Below are positions 10,690 through 18,458 of a stretch of DNA of 64,000 nt, in pieces (positions within the stretch are counted from its first letter, which is position 1; each line of letters begins with the position of its first letter). Source of the DNA: Thiotrichales bacterium (GTDB lineage: Bacteria; Pseudomonadota; Gammaproteobacteria; Francisellales; CACEW01); NCBI GenBank assembly GCA_947478175.1, contig CANJUQ010000003.1:79131-143130 (forward strand), in the 5' to 3' direction. The notes under the pieces were generated by a model. That model made no database searches and was not told the origin of the DNA. It worked only from the letters and a program-made list of their open reading frames with translations. The translations under genes and the position numbers were made by a program.

Positions 10690-11454
10690 ATGCCAGAGAC
10701 ATTAAAACTTCTGACTTATAACATTCAGGTCGGCATTCCCATGGAAGCCGCGCATCATTATTTATTACGAAGCTGGCGGCATTTTTTCCCTCACGCAGGT
10801 CGCTTGGATAATCTTAAAAAAATTGCTGAAGTTTTAAAAAATTATGATTTTGTAGGCTTGCAAGAAGTCGATGCAGGGTCTTTGAGATCTAGTTTTATTA
10901 ATCAAATTAGTTATCTGGGAAAATGCGCGGGATTTTTATGCTGGGAAGCCCAGGTCAATAGAAACTTAAAACTCTATGCCAAATATTCCAATGGCCTGTT
11001 ATCTCGTCAGCCCATTTCTCATTACCAGGCTCACCCATTACCTGGGAAGTTCAAGGGTCGAGGAGTGATGGTGTGTGTCATGGGCCCTGCTGATAATCCT
11101 ATTTTGATTGCCGTAGCGCATTTGGCTTTGACAGAGAATGCTCAAAAAGTTCAGCTGGCTTATATCGCAGAACTAGTTAAAGAATTTAAAAAAGAATTTC
11201 AGCATGTCATCGTCATGGGGGATTTGAATCTTGAGCCAGGGAAATTACAAAAATTATTTTTAGATCAGACTGGCTTGATTTCAAATGTGCCTGATCAGCT
11301 CACTTATCCAAGTTGGAAACCCACTCGTAAATTAGATTATGTCTTGACCAGTCCATCGCTCAAAGTGATCAAAGCTGAAGTCTTATCTTTGGGATTCTCA
11401 GACCATTTGCCGGTCTCTGTCGAAATTGAGTGGCCTGCAAAGTCAGATTCGTAG
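10690..11454 (+). CDS. Endonuclease/exonuclease/phosphatase family protein
   Basis: Metal-dependent phosphodiesterase fold, 254 residues. The family's residues are visible in order: 'LLTYNIQVG' near 8 (metal-binding Asn), 'VGLQEVD' near 57 (catalytic Glu), 'VAHLAL' near 143, 'VMGDLNLEP' near 175 (Asp and Asn) and C-terminal 'FSDHLPV' (Asp-His pair). There is no signal peptide, so it is probably cytoplasmic. Substrates in this family range from DNA to phospholipids and phosphoinositides, and nothing here selects among them. The ATG at 10690 follows the repeat-filled gap after ihfA. Confidence 0.85.
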   Translation: MPETLKLLTYNIQVGIPMEAAHHYLLRSWRHFFPHAGRLDNLKKIAEVLKNYDFVGLQEVDAGSLRSSFINQISYLGKCAGFLCWEAQVNRNLKLYAKYSNGLLSRQPISHYQAHPLPGKFKGRGVMVCVMGPADNPILIAVAHLALTENAQKVQLAYIAELVKEFKKEFQHVIVMGDLNLEPGKLQKLFLDQTGLISNVPDQLTYPSWKPTRKLDYVLTSPSLKVIKAEVLSLGFSDHLPVSVEIEWPAKSDS

Positions 11455-11475
11455 ACAATAGGAATAATTATTTCT

Positions 11476-11500
11476 GTAGGGGCGAGTCTTGTATTCGCCC
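11476..11500 (+). repeat. GTAG-type REP palindrome
   Basis: GTAG head at 11476, then GGGCGAGT-cttgt-ATTCGCCC with one G-T pair. It lies just upstream of folD and is nearly identical to the copy at 6728. Confidence 0.75.
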
Positions 11501-11527
11501 ATTTTAATTTTAGAGGTTTTTAAATTC

Positions 11528-12379
11528 ATGACAGCCCATATTTTAAACGGCCAAATTTTGGCTCAAAAAATACTTCAAGAGATTACCGAGTGTGTTAAAA
11601 CTAGAGTGGCTCATGGAAAAAAAGCGCCAGGATTAGCCGTTGTGATTGTCGGTGAGAATCCCGCTTCGCAGATTTATGTCAAAAACAAATGTAAAGCCTG
11701 TGAGCAGGTGGGGTTTAAGTCTTTTAGATATGATTTATCAAAAGATGTTTCTGAAATTGAATTATTAAATTTAATCCAGCAACTCAATCAAAACCCTGAC
11801 GTCGATGGGATCTTGGTCCAGCTGCCGCTGCCAGACCCTATCGATGAAAATAAGATTATTGACGCCATCGAATTTCACAAAGATGTCGATGGGTTTCATC
11901 CGCATAATATTGGCTTGCTCACCCAACGTCGTCCGTTATTAAGACCCTGTACGCCCAAAGGCGTAACGGTTTTATTAAAAAATTATATTGGAGATTTGGC
12001 TGGGTTACATGCCGTGATTTTGGGGGCGTCGAATATTGTCGGTCGGCCGCTTTCTATGGAGATGTTATTACAGGGCTGTACGACAACGGTCTGTCATAGT
12101 CGAACAAGAAATATAGAAAGCATTACTCAGCAGGCGGATATTTTAATTTCCGCGGTGGGAAAACCAGGTTTGGTAAAATCAGACTGGGTTAAGCCAGGTG
12201 TGATTATTGTCGATGTGGGCATTAATAGATTACCTGATGGAAAATTAGTCGGCGATATAGATTTTGAATCTGTGAAATCTAAAGCTGCTTGGATCAGTCC
12301 AGTGCCTGGCGGAGTGGGGCCAATGACAGTGGCTATGTTACTAGAGAACACTTTGTTGGCGGCAAATCTTTTTAATTAA
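11528..12379 (+). CDS. folD: Bifunctional methylenetetrahydrofolate dehydrogenase/cyclohydrolase
   Basis: Interconverts 5,10-methylene-THF and 10-formyl-THF using NADP, supplying one-carbon units for purines and formyl-Met. It has 283 residues from the ATG at 11528 (start MTAHILNGQ), preceded by AGAGG; an upstream in-frame start would add 13 unrelated residues. The active-site lysine lies in 'YVKNKCKAC'. Other signatures are 'QLPLPDPID', 'KDVDGFHP', 'PCTPKG', the Rossmann 'GASNIVGRPL' and 'VPGGVGPMT'. The last 39 bases overlap the convergent pyrD. Confidence 0.97.
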   Translation: MTAHILNGQILAQKILQEITECVKTRVAHGKKAPGLAVVIVGENPASQIYVKNKCKACEQVGFKSFRYDLSKDVSEIELLNLIQQLNQNPDVDGILVQLPLPDPIDENKIIDAIEFHKDVDGFHPHNIGLLTQRRPLLRPCTPKGVTVLLKNYIGDLAGLHAVILGASNIVGRPLSMEMLLQGCTTTVCHSRTRNIESITQQADILISAVGKPGLVKSDWVKPGVIIVDVGINRLPDGKLVGDIDFESVKSKAAWISPVPGGVGPMTVAMLLENTLLAANLFN

Positions 12380-13351
12380 CCCCGGTCCTTCGTAAATCAA
12401 CCCTGTATAAATCTGAATTAAACTCGCGCCGGCTTCGAGCATTTTCTCAGCGCGTTCTGGAGAGTTAATTCCACCGACGCCAATAATAGGAATCTGATTT
12501 TTGAGAATCGCTGAGAAAGATTTAACAATGGATAAAGATTTTTCAAAGATAGGCTCGCCTGATAATCCGCCTGTTTGGTCTTTAAAAACACTTTTTAGAT
12601 TTTCTGGTTTTTGGACCAGGGTATTAGTCGCAATGATTCCATCGATTTTATTTTTTAAAAAACAGTCGGACATGATTTGAATATCTTGTTCTGATAAATC
12701 AGGGGCGACTTTAATTAATAAAGGCACATAGCGATTATGTAATTTTTTTAAATCTTGTTGTTTTTGTTTAAGCGGGCCCAATAAATCAGACAGATATTTT
12801 TCAGTCTGTAATTCACGAAGATTTTGAGTGTTGGGCGAAGAAATATTAATAGTGATAAAGCTGGCATAGGGATAAGTTTTTTCTAAGCCAATTAAGTAAT
12901 CTTTTAAAGAATTTTCTATCGGCGTCGTCGCATTTTTTCCCAGGTTAATTCCCAAAATCCCTGAATAATTCGATTTTTTAATATTTATAATTAACTGATC
13001 AACGCCCTGGTTATTAAATCCCAGGCGATTAATCAAAGCCTGATCTTCTTTCAATCTAAAAATTCTAGGTTTGGGGTTGCCCGGCTGAGGTTTTGGAGTA
13101 ACGCCACCGACTTCAATAAATCCAAAGCCTAATTTAGCTAGCAGATTTAAATATTCAGCATTTTTATCCAGTCCTGCGGCGAGGCCCAATAGATTAGGAA
13201 AATTTAAGCCAAAGCATTGGATTGGTTTTGGAAGATCGTAATGCTGAGTGGGGAATAAATATTTAAATTTTTCTAATAACTTAAAAGTCAGCTCATGAGC
13301 GGCTTCTGGTGGAAGTGAAAATAAAAGAGGTCTGATAAGTTTATAAATCAT
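12341..13351 (-). CDS. pyrD: Dihydroorotate dehydrogenase, quinone-dependent (class 2)
   Basis: Fourth step of pyrimidine synthesis, oxidising dihydroorotate at the inner membrane with electrons going to ubiquinone. It has 336 residues. The N-terminal helix 'LIRPLLFSLPPEAAHELTF' is the membrane and quinone-site element of class 2 enzymes. 'GLAAGLDKNAE' binds FMN, and 'ITINISSPNTQNLR' contains the catalytic serine that distinguishes class 2 from class 1 (Cys). C-terminal 'PIIGVGGI' and 'GASLIQIYTG' complete the FMN site. It converges on folD with a 39-base 3' overlap. Its upstream 110 bases are unusually structured (see the tRNA-like element). Confidence 0.96.
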   Translation of the reverse strand: MIYKLIRPLLFSLPPEAAHELTFKLLEKFKYLFPTQHYDLPKPIQCFGLNFPNLLGLAAGLDKNAEYLNLLAKLGFGFIEVGGVTPKPQPGNPKPRIFRLKEDQALINRLGFNNQGVDQLIINIKKSNYSGILGINLGKNATTPIENSLKDYLIGLEKTYPYASFITINISSPNTQNLRELQTEKYLSDLLGPLKQKQQDLKKLHNRYVPLLIKVAPDLSEQDIQIMSDCFLKNKIDGIIATNTLVQKPENLKSVFKDQTGGLSGEPIFEKSLSIVKSFSAILKNQIPIIGVGGINSPERAEKMLEAGASLIQIYTGLIYEGPGLIKKICRQQSVL

Positions 13352-13364
13352 GAAAATCTTCTAA

Positions 13365-13472
13365 TGGTGGCTATGGTGTGGGCTCTCGAAACACTACCTT
13401 GGCAAAAGTTAGGGCGCTATTCAAGCGTAAGCGATCCGAGAAACATGCTTACCGAAGCCAATTCCTAGCCTT
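13365..13472 (-). other. Degenerate tRNA-Met-like element, possible attachment-site copy or structured pyrD leader
   Basis: On the plus strand it begins TGGTGGCTATGG, identical to the first 12 bases of the tRNA-Met gene at 16981 (its 3' CCA end), and the resemblance continues loosely through a CTCGAA T-loop block. Read on the minus strand, GGCTA (13466-13470) can pair with TAGCC (13369-13373), TTGGC with GCCAA (13457-13461 with 13399-13403) and GTAAGC with GCTTAC (13447-13452 with 13427-13432), all nested. No usable anticodon arm can be drawn. It also lies only 14 bases upstream of pyrD, so a structured leader is an alternative. Confidence 0.4.
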
Positions 13473-13533
13473 TCAGACATCAGATATTTTCATTGAATAT
13501 CTTTTATAGCTCGTCGTCTATTTAAAAATATCC

Positions 13534-13722
13534 GTGCCAGTTCAAATAGAACTGATGAAGGGCGGTCGAATTCCATTACTTTCTATCGCTGATCTAAATG
13601 CTTTTTTAGAGCAACAGCACTTGGAGCGAGATAGCCTATATGAAGAAGTTGCAACTCTGACGATAGAGTCTGTTTCTGTTGAGGAAGATGTGATTAAAAT
13701 TATCGAAGCGATTAAGAAATAA
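13534..13722 (+). CDS. Small hypothetical protein
   Basis: Open frame of 62 codons from a GTG. The product starts MPVQIELMKGGRIP and ends in an acidic then lysine-rich helix (EEDVIKIIEAIKK). There is no convincing ribosome binding site upstream and I do not recognise the protein. It lies inside the segment bounded by the tRNA-Met-like repeats, next to other decayed genes, so it may be a remnant. The composition is plausible for a real protein, but an open frame of this length could also occur by chance. Confidence 0.35.
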   Translation: MPVQIELMKGGRIPLLSIADLNAFLEQQHLERDSLYEEVATLTIESVSVEEDVIKIIEAIKK

Positions 13723-13760
13723 TCAGCAGTATAAAAAAGTGTTAATAAGCTCAATTTACT

Positions 13761-14228
13761 TTAGGACTTGTCCGGATTTAATTTAGCTAAAGCCAAAATC
13801 AAATTTTTCTGGTCCTGTTTATTTAAAATTCCAAAATATTTGGCATCTACACTCTCGACAATCCCGACCAATTTCTTAGCCAGTTTAATTCCTGATTTAG
13901 TTAAGCAAACTGATTTGGCACGCGTATCTTCTGGGTGTTCATCACGAGTAACTAAATCTTTCTGAGCCAGAGATTTAATCGATTTTGAAACCGTCATTTT
14001 GTCTAGTTTTGACTGATTAATAATCAAAACTTGATTGGGAATAACGTCGCTTTCTTCGAACCATAGCAAAATGGCCAAGATTACAAATTGAGGATGCGTA
14101 ATCTCAAAAGGATCTAGAGATTTTTTAATTGCTCGCTGCCAAGTGATCGTCGTCTGCCAGAGTAAAAATCCAGGGCTGTCTTCAGGGGCTTCAAAGCCAA
14201 ATGAGCTATTTGAATTAGAACTAGGCAT
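13761..14228 (-). CDS. MarR-family transcriptional regulator
   Basis: Winged-helix regulator of about 155 residues. 'FLLWQTTITWQRAI' opens the dimerisation helix, followed by a conserved 'THPQFVILAILLW', the helix-turn-helix 'INQSKLDKMTVSKSIKSL' and the wing with 'RDEHPEDTRAKSVCLTKSGIKL', all typical of MarR. I chose the ATG at 14228, which overlaps the upstream SRPBCC stop by eight bases; an ATG at 14243 is also in frame. It is translationally coupled to the SRPBCC gene and probably autoregulates the pair through the inverted repeat in their promoter region. The ligand is unknown. Confidence 0.85.
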   Translation of the reverse strand: MPSSNSNSSFGFEAPEDSPGFLLWQTTITWQRAIKKSLDPFEITHPQFVILAILLWFEESDVIPNQVLIINQSKLDKMTVSKSIKSLAQKDLVTRDEHPEDTRAKSVCLTKSGIKLAKKLVGIVESVDAKYFGILNKQDQKNLILALAKLNPDKS

Positions 14229-14646
14229 AAAAGGTTCTCGCATAGTGAACTAAAGAATCTGTTTGTTCTCTGGCACCCTCAGCGACATTCTTAGCAACTA
14301 ATTTTACCCAGAGAAAACTTAAGGGGCCTTTGACGGTAATTTTATTTGTAATTTTCAAACCCTCTGGGGTGTCTTCTAAGAAATGCTCATCGAACATTTT
14401 GGCGCCAGGAAATCGGCAATAGTCTGAAAACTCTTGATAGGGGATGATGTTAGAAATAAAGATTTTTACTTTAGGGCCGCCTTTGGGTTTGAGAATAAAT
14501 TTTGAACCCGCAGTAAAATTTTCTCGCATATCGCAATAATCCAAACCCTTGTCCCATTGGGGCCAGTTGTTGATATCTGACCAAGCAGCCCAGATTTTTT
14601 CTTTGGAAATATTGGGATAAACATGGCTGAAAGATTGTGTCCACAT
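14221..14646 (-). CDS. SRPBCC (START/polyketide cyclase-like) protein
   Basis: 141-residue helix-grip fold protein of the Bet v1/SRPBCC superfamily. The N-terminus 'VYPNISKEKIWAAWSDINNWPQWDKGL' is the standard opening of this family (helix after the first strand, with the W-x-D-I-x-x-W-x-x-W motif). It likely binds a hydrophobic ligand. It is the first gene of a two-gene operon with a MarR regulator, which suggests a sensed or modified small molecule. No catalytic residues can be assigned from sequence. Confidence 0.75.
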   Translation of the reverse strand: MWTQSFSHVYPNISKEKIWAAWSDINNWPQWDKGLDYCDMRENFTAGSKFILKPKGGPKVKIFISNIIPYQEFSDYCRFPGAKMFDEHFLEDTPEGLKITNKITVKGPLSFLWVKLVAKNVAEGAREQTDSLVHYARTFYA

Positions 14647-14671
14647 GGCGTAAAACTCCTAATAGATAAAA

Positions 14672-14713
14672 TTAGTATTGATAAATATTATATATAAGTT
14701 TACTAAATGTCAA
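14672..14713 (-). promoter_or_regulatory. Promoter and candidate MarR operator for the SRPBCC-marR pair
   Basis: On the minus strand there is a perfect -35 box TTGACA (14708-14713) and TATAAT (14687-14692), 15 bases apart; an alternative -10, TAATAT at 14685-14690, gives a 17-base spacer. TACTAA (14701-14706) and TTAGTA (14672-14677) form a spaced inverted repeat around the -10 region, a reasonable operator for the adjacent MarR protein. Confidence 0.5.
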
Positions 14714-14916
14714 TGACTGGCTTAGAGGGTTATAGAGGGTTATAGAGCAATAAGAAGTTATTTGTTAAAAATTTGATTAAACTTGCGTTCGATTTTTAAT
14801 CTCAAAATTTTCCCGATAGCTTGTTTAAATTTTTTTAAAAGAGGCATTAAATTCTTCTATTAATTTATAGGCCCCAGCTTTGGGGTCATGAGGTTTAGGT
14901 GATTGAGTTGGAGAGT

Positions 14917-15741
14917 ATGAGTTATCAATATTCTGTTTTTACTTCTTCTTCAAAAAACTCTGGTAATCCTGCTTTTGTGATTTTTGATTTTGAAGCCGAT
15001 GAAACACAAATGCAGGCCCTAGCTAAAAATTCTGGTTTCCCAGTTGTTGTCTTTATTTTGAAGGGCCAGAAATACCCATTGATTCGATTTTTCTATCCCA
15101 ATATGGAATCCAGTTTATGCGTTCATGGGGCGATGGCGGCGGCTTTCGCTGTTTTTAAAAATAAATTTTCTCAAGATCAAAATATTTTACTTGAGACAAA
15201 ATCTTCTGGAGTCTTAGCGTTTTTAATTAACTCAGAAAATCAATCTGTCAGAATTAAGTTATTTAAAAAACTAGTGCTTTCACCGCCTAATTTTGATCTT
15301 AAATTAATCTGTAATTTTTTAAATTTAGACAGCGAAAATTTAATAGACCAAAACTTGCCCTGCAGGATTGAATCTGTTGGAAGTCCTAAATTATTAGTCC
15401 CCCTCAAAGATTTAAAAATATTAGGAACCCTGAGGCCTAATTTTGATTTGATTAAGACCTGGAGTTTAAAAAACAAGATCAACGGTCTTTATGTTTATTT
15501 TGTCGATCAAAATCAAAATATTTTCGCGAGAAATTTTAATCCTAATTCAGGCATTCAAGAGGACTCTGGAACGGGTGTGGCCGCAGGTGCTTTGTGTTTG
15601 ATTTTGAAAAGAGATCTTGAAATTTTTCAAGGGGAATTTATTGGAAAGCCAAGTGAAATCTTCGCGGAATATGCGAGTGAAGATCATGTTTGGGTGAGAG
15701 GGGCTGTTTCAGAGTGGGTATCAAGACATTGTAAAATGTGA
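14917..15741 (+). CDS. PhzF-family isomerase-like protein
   Basis: About 274 residues with the two-lobed diaminopimelate-epimerase fold of PhzF proteins. Family marks are 'SGNPAFVIF' near the start, 'RFFYPNMESSLCVHGAMAAA' and the C-terminal 'QEDSGTGVAAGALC'. The glutamate that acts in PhzF isomerases (normally in an N-x-S-E-T/S block) is not present: the matching stretch reads NSGFPVVVF. It may therefore be inactive or do different chemistry. The ATG at 14917 gives the family N-terminus MSYQYSVF; a GTG at 14899 with GAGG upstream is an alternative. It lies in the tRNA-Met-linked island. Confidence 0.75.
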   Translation: MSYQYSVFTSSSKNSGNPAFVIFDFEADETQMQALAKNSGFPVVVFILKGQKYPLIRFFYPNMESSLCVHGAMAAAFAVFKNKFSQDQNILLETKSSGVLAFLINSENQSVRIKLFKKLVLSPPNFDLKLICNFLNLDSENLIDQNLPCRIESVGSPKLLVPLKDLKILGTLRPNFDLIKTWSLKNKINGLYVYFVDQNQNIFARNFNPNSGIQEDSGTGVAAGALCLILKRDLEIFQGEFIGKPSEIFAEYASEDHVWVRGAVSEWVSRHCKM

Positions 15742-15764
15742 TTTTCAGGTGCTCGGTAATTTGA

Positions 15765-16076
15765 GGGTTAAATCAGGGCAGGCGGAACGAACTCTTTAGT
15801 CTTGAAAAGGCGGCTTTAGATTTCGAAGCCAATAGCATTCATCTCAAAGATTCAAAATCTAGAAAAAAACGCAATATCCCCATGAATAAAATAGTGGTTG
15901 AAACCTTAAAGCAATGGCTGGAGCAAAATGCTCATATTTCATCCCCTTATGTTTTTCCCTCGGCCTCTAATCCTGCAACTTACAATAGGGATGCTAATAA
16001 AGCCTGGAATACTCTATTGGGCAAAAACATAAACCAAGAGCCTTTAATTGAGGACTTTCACTGGCATGTTAGATGA
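15765..16076 (+). pseudogene. Tyrosine-type integrase fragment (phage integrase catalytic domain)
   Basis: Open from just after a TGA at 15762. The product contains 'GRRNELFSLEKAALDFE', the box I of tyrosine recombinases with its catalytic Arg, then 'KDSKSRKKRNIPMNK' with the beta-hairpin Lys, and 'YVFPSASNPATYNRDANKAWNTLL'. It stops at FHWHVR where active enzymes read FHWHDLRH, so box II and the tyrosine are lost. The N-terminal DNA-binding domain is also missing. It is joined directly to a truncated rhuM and lies about 0.9 kb from a tRNA-Met gene, the usual target of such integrases. Confidence 0.85.
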
Positions 16077-16710
16077 GAATGGAACTACCGAGGATTTCTC
16101 GGTAGTTCGTGAAGAAGGGCAAAGATCAGTTTCTAGACGGATTAAGCATTACAATTTGGATGCCATTATTTCTGTTGCCTATCGAGTCAACTCCAAGCGA
16201 GGTACTCAATTTAGGCAGTGGGCAACCAAAACACTGAAAGAACATCTCGTACAGGGCTGGACTCTCGATAAAACTAGATTCGAAAAAAATGCAGCCGAGT
16301 TAGAAGCTGCATTAATGTTGGTCAAAAAAGCGGCTAGCTCTTCCGAGCTCATTTCTGAAGTCGGTCAGGGATTCATTGAAATTATTAGCCGTTACACGCG
16401 GACTTTTTTATTGCTACAGCGGTATGACGAAGGATTGCTGACAGAACCCAAGGGAACAGAAGGCGGCGTTCTTCCTTCTTTACAAGAATCGAGAAAACTC
16501 ATCGCACATTTAAAATCAGATTTGGTTTCAAGAGGGGAGGCCAGTGATCTTTTCGGATTAGAGCGCGAAGATGGCTTGGCTTCTATTCTGGGCAATTTAG
16601 ATCAATCAGTTTTTGGAGAACCCGCTTATCCGACGATTGAGCGTAAGGCAGCGCATCTTTTATATTTCATTTTGGATAAAGAAACTTTTGAAGAGTTTTT
16701 AAGAAAATAA
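16066..16710 (+). pseudogene. rhuM: RhuM/virulence-protein remnant, both ends truncated
   Basis: The product matches the RhuM family: 'REEGQRSVSRRIKHYNLDAI', then 'YRVNSKRGTQFRQWATKTL' and a helical 'YDEGLL' and 'EASDLFGLEREDGLASILG' region that leads into a Fic/Doc-like domain. The N-terminal helix-turn-helix part is missing: homology begins about residue 60 of the usual protein, at the junction with the integrase fragment. The C-terminus ends 'HLLYFILDKETFEEFL' without the Fic HPFxxGNKR motif. The frame itself is intact over 215 codons, so a shortened protein could still be made. Confidence 0.75.
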
Positions 16711-16822
16711 AGATTGTTGGATATGTCTCAAACCATCTTGCATAGACAAGATGATAATTTTGCGAACTCTCAAAAGTGAATATTTATAACCTTTTGGTTA
16801 GAATTATTGAATGATTTTGAAT

Positions 16823-16853
16823 AATGGTGCTTACAAAAGGCGCCATTTTTTTT
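16823..16853 (+). terminator. Intrinsic terminator after the rhuM remnant
   Basis: AATGGTGC (16823-16830) pairs with GCGCCATT (16840-16847) with a single G-U pair, and eight T residues follow (16846-16853). Confidence 0.75.
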
Positions 16854-16980
16854 GCACCCATTTATTTTTATTTGGAGTGTTTTGTATTTTTAGAGCACCC
16901 ATAGAGCACCCATGAAAAATTTTAAAGACCCGGCAGTGATATTTGATTAGATGTAATTGATTGAATTTTATGGGGAATAT
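16854..16980. other. Gap between the rhuM terminator and tRNA-Met, with short direct repeats
   Basis: No gene. It contains a tandem repeat of 11 bases, AGAGCACCCAT twice (16892-16913), and a third partial GCACCCATTT at 16856. Short direct repeats next to a tRNA gene and an integrase fragment fit arm-type integrase sites; this is inference. Confidence 0.35.
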
Positions 16981-17057
16981 TGGTGGCTATGGGTGGACTC
17001 GAACCACCGACATCAGCATTATGAATGCTGCGCTCTAACCGACTGAGCTACATAGCC
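16981..17057 (-). tRNA. tRNA-Met (CAT anticodon)
   Basis: On the minus strand it reads GGCTATG...CATAGCC-A-CCA with a seven-pair acceptor stem. The D arm is AGCTCAGTCGGTTAGAGC, the anticodon stem-loop is CAGCA-TTCATAA-TGCTG with CAT at the centre, and the T arm is GGTGG-TTCGAGT-CCACC. The 3' CCA is encoded. The first pair G-C and normal D arm fit elongator rather than initiator tRNA; a tRNA-Ile2 (lysidine-modified CAT) cannot be strictly excluded by eye. Confidence 0.95.
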
Positions 17058-17116
17058 GTATGGCTTAAAAGCGGCGCGAATTATCAAAAATGAGCGAGTT
17101 AATGTCAATCGATTTT

Positions 17117-18319
17117 TTAGTTTTGCACCCTGTTTTTAATTTTTTTTCCTAGGATGGCCAATCCGAGAGAGACCCCTGACATCGCAAAGAAAAGAAAAGC
17201 CATCGGTGTTTGTGAATGGGTGGGTAAGAGTGTTGCCAGAGAAGACATAATAAAAACTTCTAGGGCTAACAAAGAGCCAAATAGAGCACTGGCTGTTCCC
17301 GCGGCTTTTGGGAATAAATTTAAACACATTGCAGCTGTATTGGGCGCACCTAAACCGCCGGCACAAAATAAAAAGAAAGTAGTGATGACAATAATTGAAA
17401 GATAGGGTTTAAAACCCAGCCCAAAAATAATCATGAATAGGCTGACTAAGACATCTAATAAAAGCGCTAAAAAGACGATTTTATTGGCGCTGAGATAATT
17501 AATTAAAAAGCGATTAGTCAGATTTCCTGTGAGCCCGCCGATCCCTAAAATTAAAGCTACTCGCCCGTAATCAATCGCTGAATAATGTAAGTCGATCTGA
17601 ATTAAAAACGGCGCAATGGTATTAAAGACAACCAACATGGCATAGAGCAAAGAATTTATGGTCGCATAAATAATAAAAATAGGGTGCGTGATAATTTCTG
17701 ACAGGGTTTTAAAAACCGCTTTCGGATGAAGTGAAATCGGATGTCGATGAGTTTCAGCTAAGACTAGGGACGCATAAATAAAAGTAATCAGGCCAAAAAT
17801 TCCAAAGAAATAAAAATCTGCTTGCCAATTGAAATAATGCTGAAGATATCCACCGATCCAAGGGCCCAAAATAGGCCCTAAAGACCAACTAATAGAAATA
17901 CAGACGACAGCTTTAGTGAGTTCTATTCCTTCAAAACAATCAGTTGCTAAAGCTCGAAAGACCACGCCCGGTCCGGCAATGGTCAGGCCTTGAAGCAAGC
18001 GACAAAGAATTAAGAGATCAATGTTAGAAGCAAAAGCAGCGATAAAACTCACCAGGGTATAAAGAAAACCTCCGATGATTAAAATTTTTCTGCGTCCCCA
18101 GCGGTCAGATAAGACACCCAAAAAGATTTGGCCAATGGCATAGCCGAGCATATAGAGAGCTATGGAGAGCTGAGCCATATGTTGCGATGTATGAAAATAA
18201 ACTGTGATAGCTGGAAGAGAGGGGACATATAGATCGATACAGGTCCCTAATAAAAAGGGCACTAGAAAAAATAAAACATAAATATGATTTTTCTGGGATC
18301 TGGAAAGGGCGATTTTCAT
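17117..18319 (-). CDS. Bcr/CflA-family multidrug efflux MFS transporter
   Basis: Inner-membrane drug/proton antiporter of 400 residues with twelve predicted transmembrane helices. The first helix carries 'CIDLYVPSLPAI', the D-x-Y-x-P-x-x-P hallmark of the Bcr/CflA drug-H+ group. Loop 2-3 carries motif A 'GVLSDRWGRRK', and helix 5 has a motif C-like 'SWSLGPILGPWIGGYL'. It lies right beside the tRNA-Met end of the island but in ordinary chromosomal order with the genes downstream. The substrate is unknown. Confidence 0.9.
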   Translation of the reverse strand: MKIALSRSQKNHIYVLFFLVPFLLGTCIDLYVPSLPAITVYFHTSQHMAQLSIALYMLGYAIGQIFLGVLSDRWGRRKILIIGGFLYTLVSFIAAFASNIDLLILCRLLQGLTIAGPGVVFRALATDCFEGIELTKAVVCISISWSLGPILGPWIGGYLQHYFNWQADFYFFGIFGLITFIYASLVLAETHRHPISLHPKAVFKTLSEIITHPIFIIYATINSLLYAMLVVFNTIAPFLIQIDLHYSAIDYGRVALILGIGGLTGNLTNRFLINYLSANKIVFLALLLDVLVSLFMIIFGLGFKPYLSIIVITTFFLFCAGGLGAPNTAAMCLNLFPKAAGTASALFGSLLALEVFIMSSLATLLPTHSQTPMAFLFFAMSGVSLGLAILGKKIKNRVQN

Positions 18320-18458
18320 GGATTTATTCAGGTTACAAAAAATCGCAAGGGTAGCAGGGAATCAGCTGAATTAGCACAGGAGTTTAATAGGGAACGCTAC
18401 TCAGAATACGGGCAACACAAATTATTGCCAAAATCCAATCAGATTGGCGCCTCTGACA

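Noticed and set aside
13365..13472. Functional extra tRNA gene
   Set aside because: The CCA end and acceptor pairing exist, but no proper D, anticodon or T arms can be folded and the length is about 108 bases.
13365..13530. 6S RNA on the minus strand
   Set aside because: A GGTAAGCATG...CTCGG stretch resembles the 6S apical part, but no closing stem partner is found upstream and the genomic context (zapA/ygfA) is absent; kept only as a possibility.
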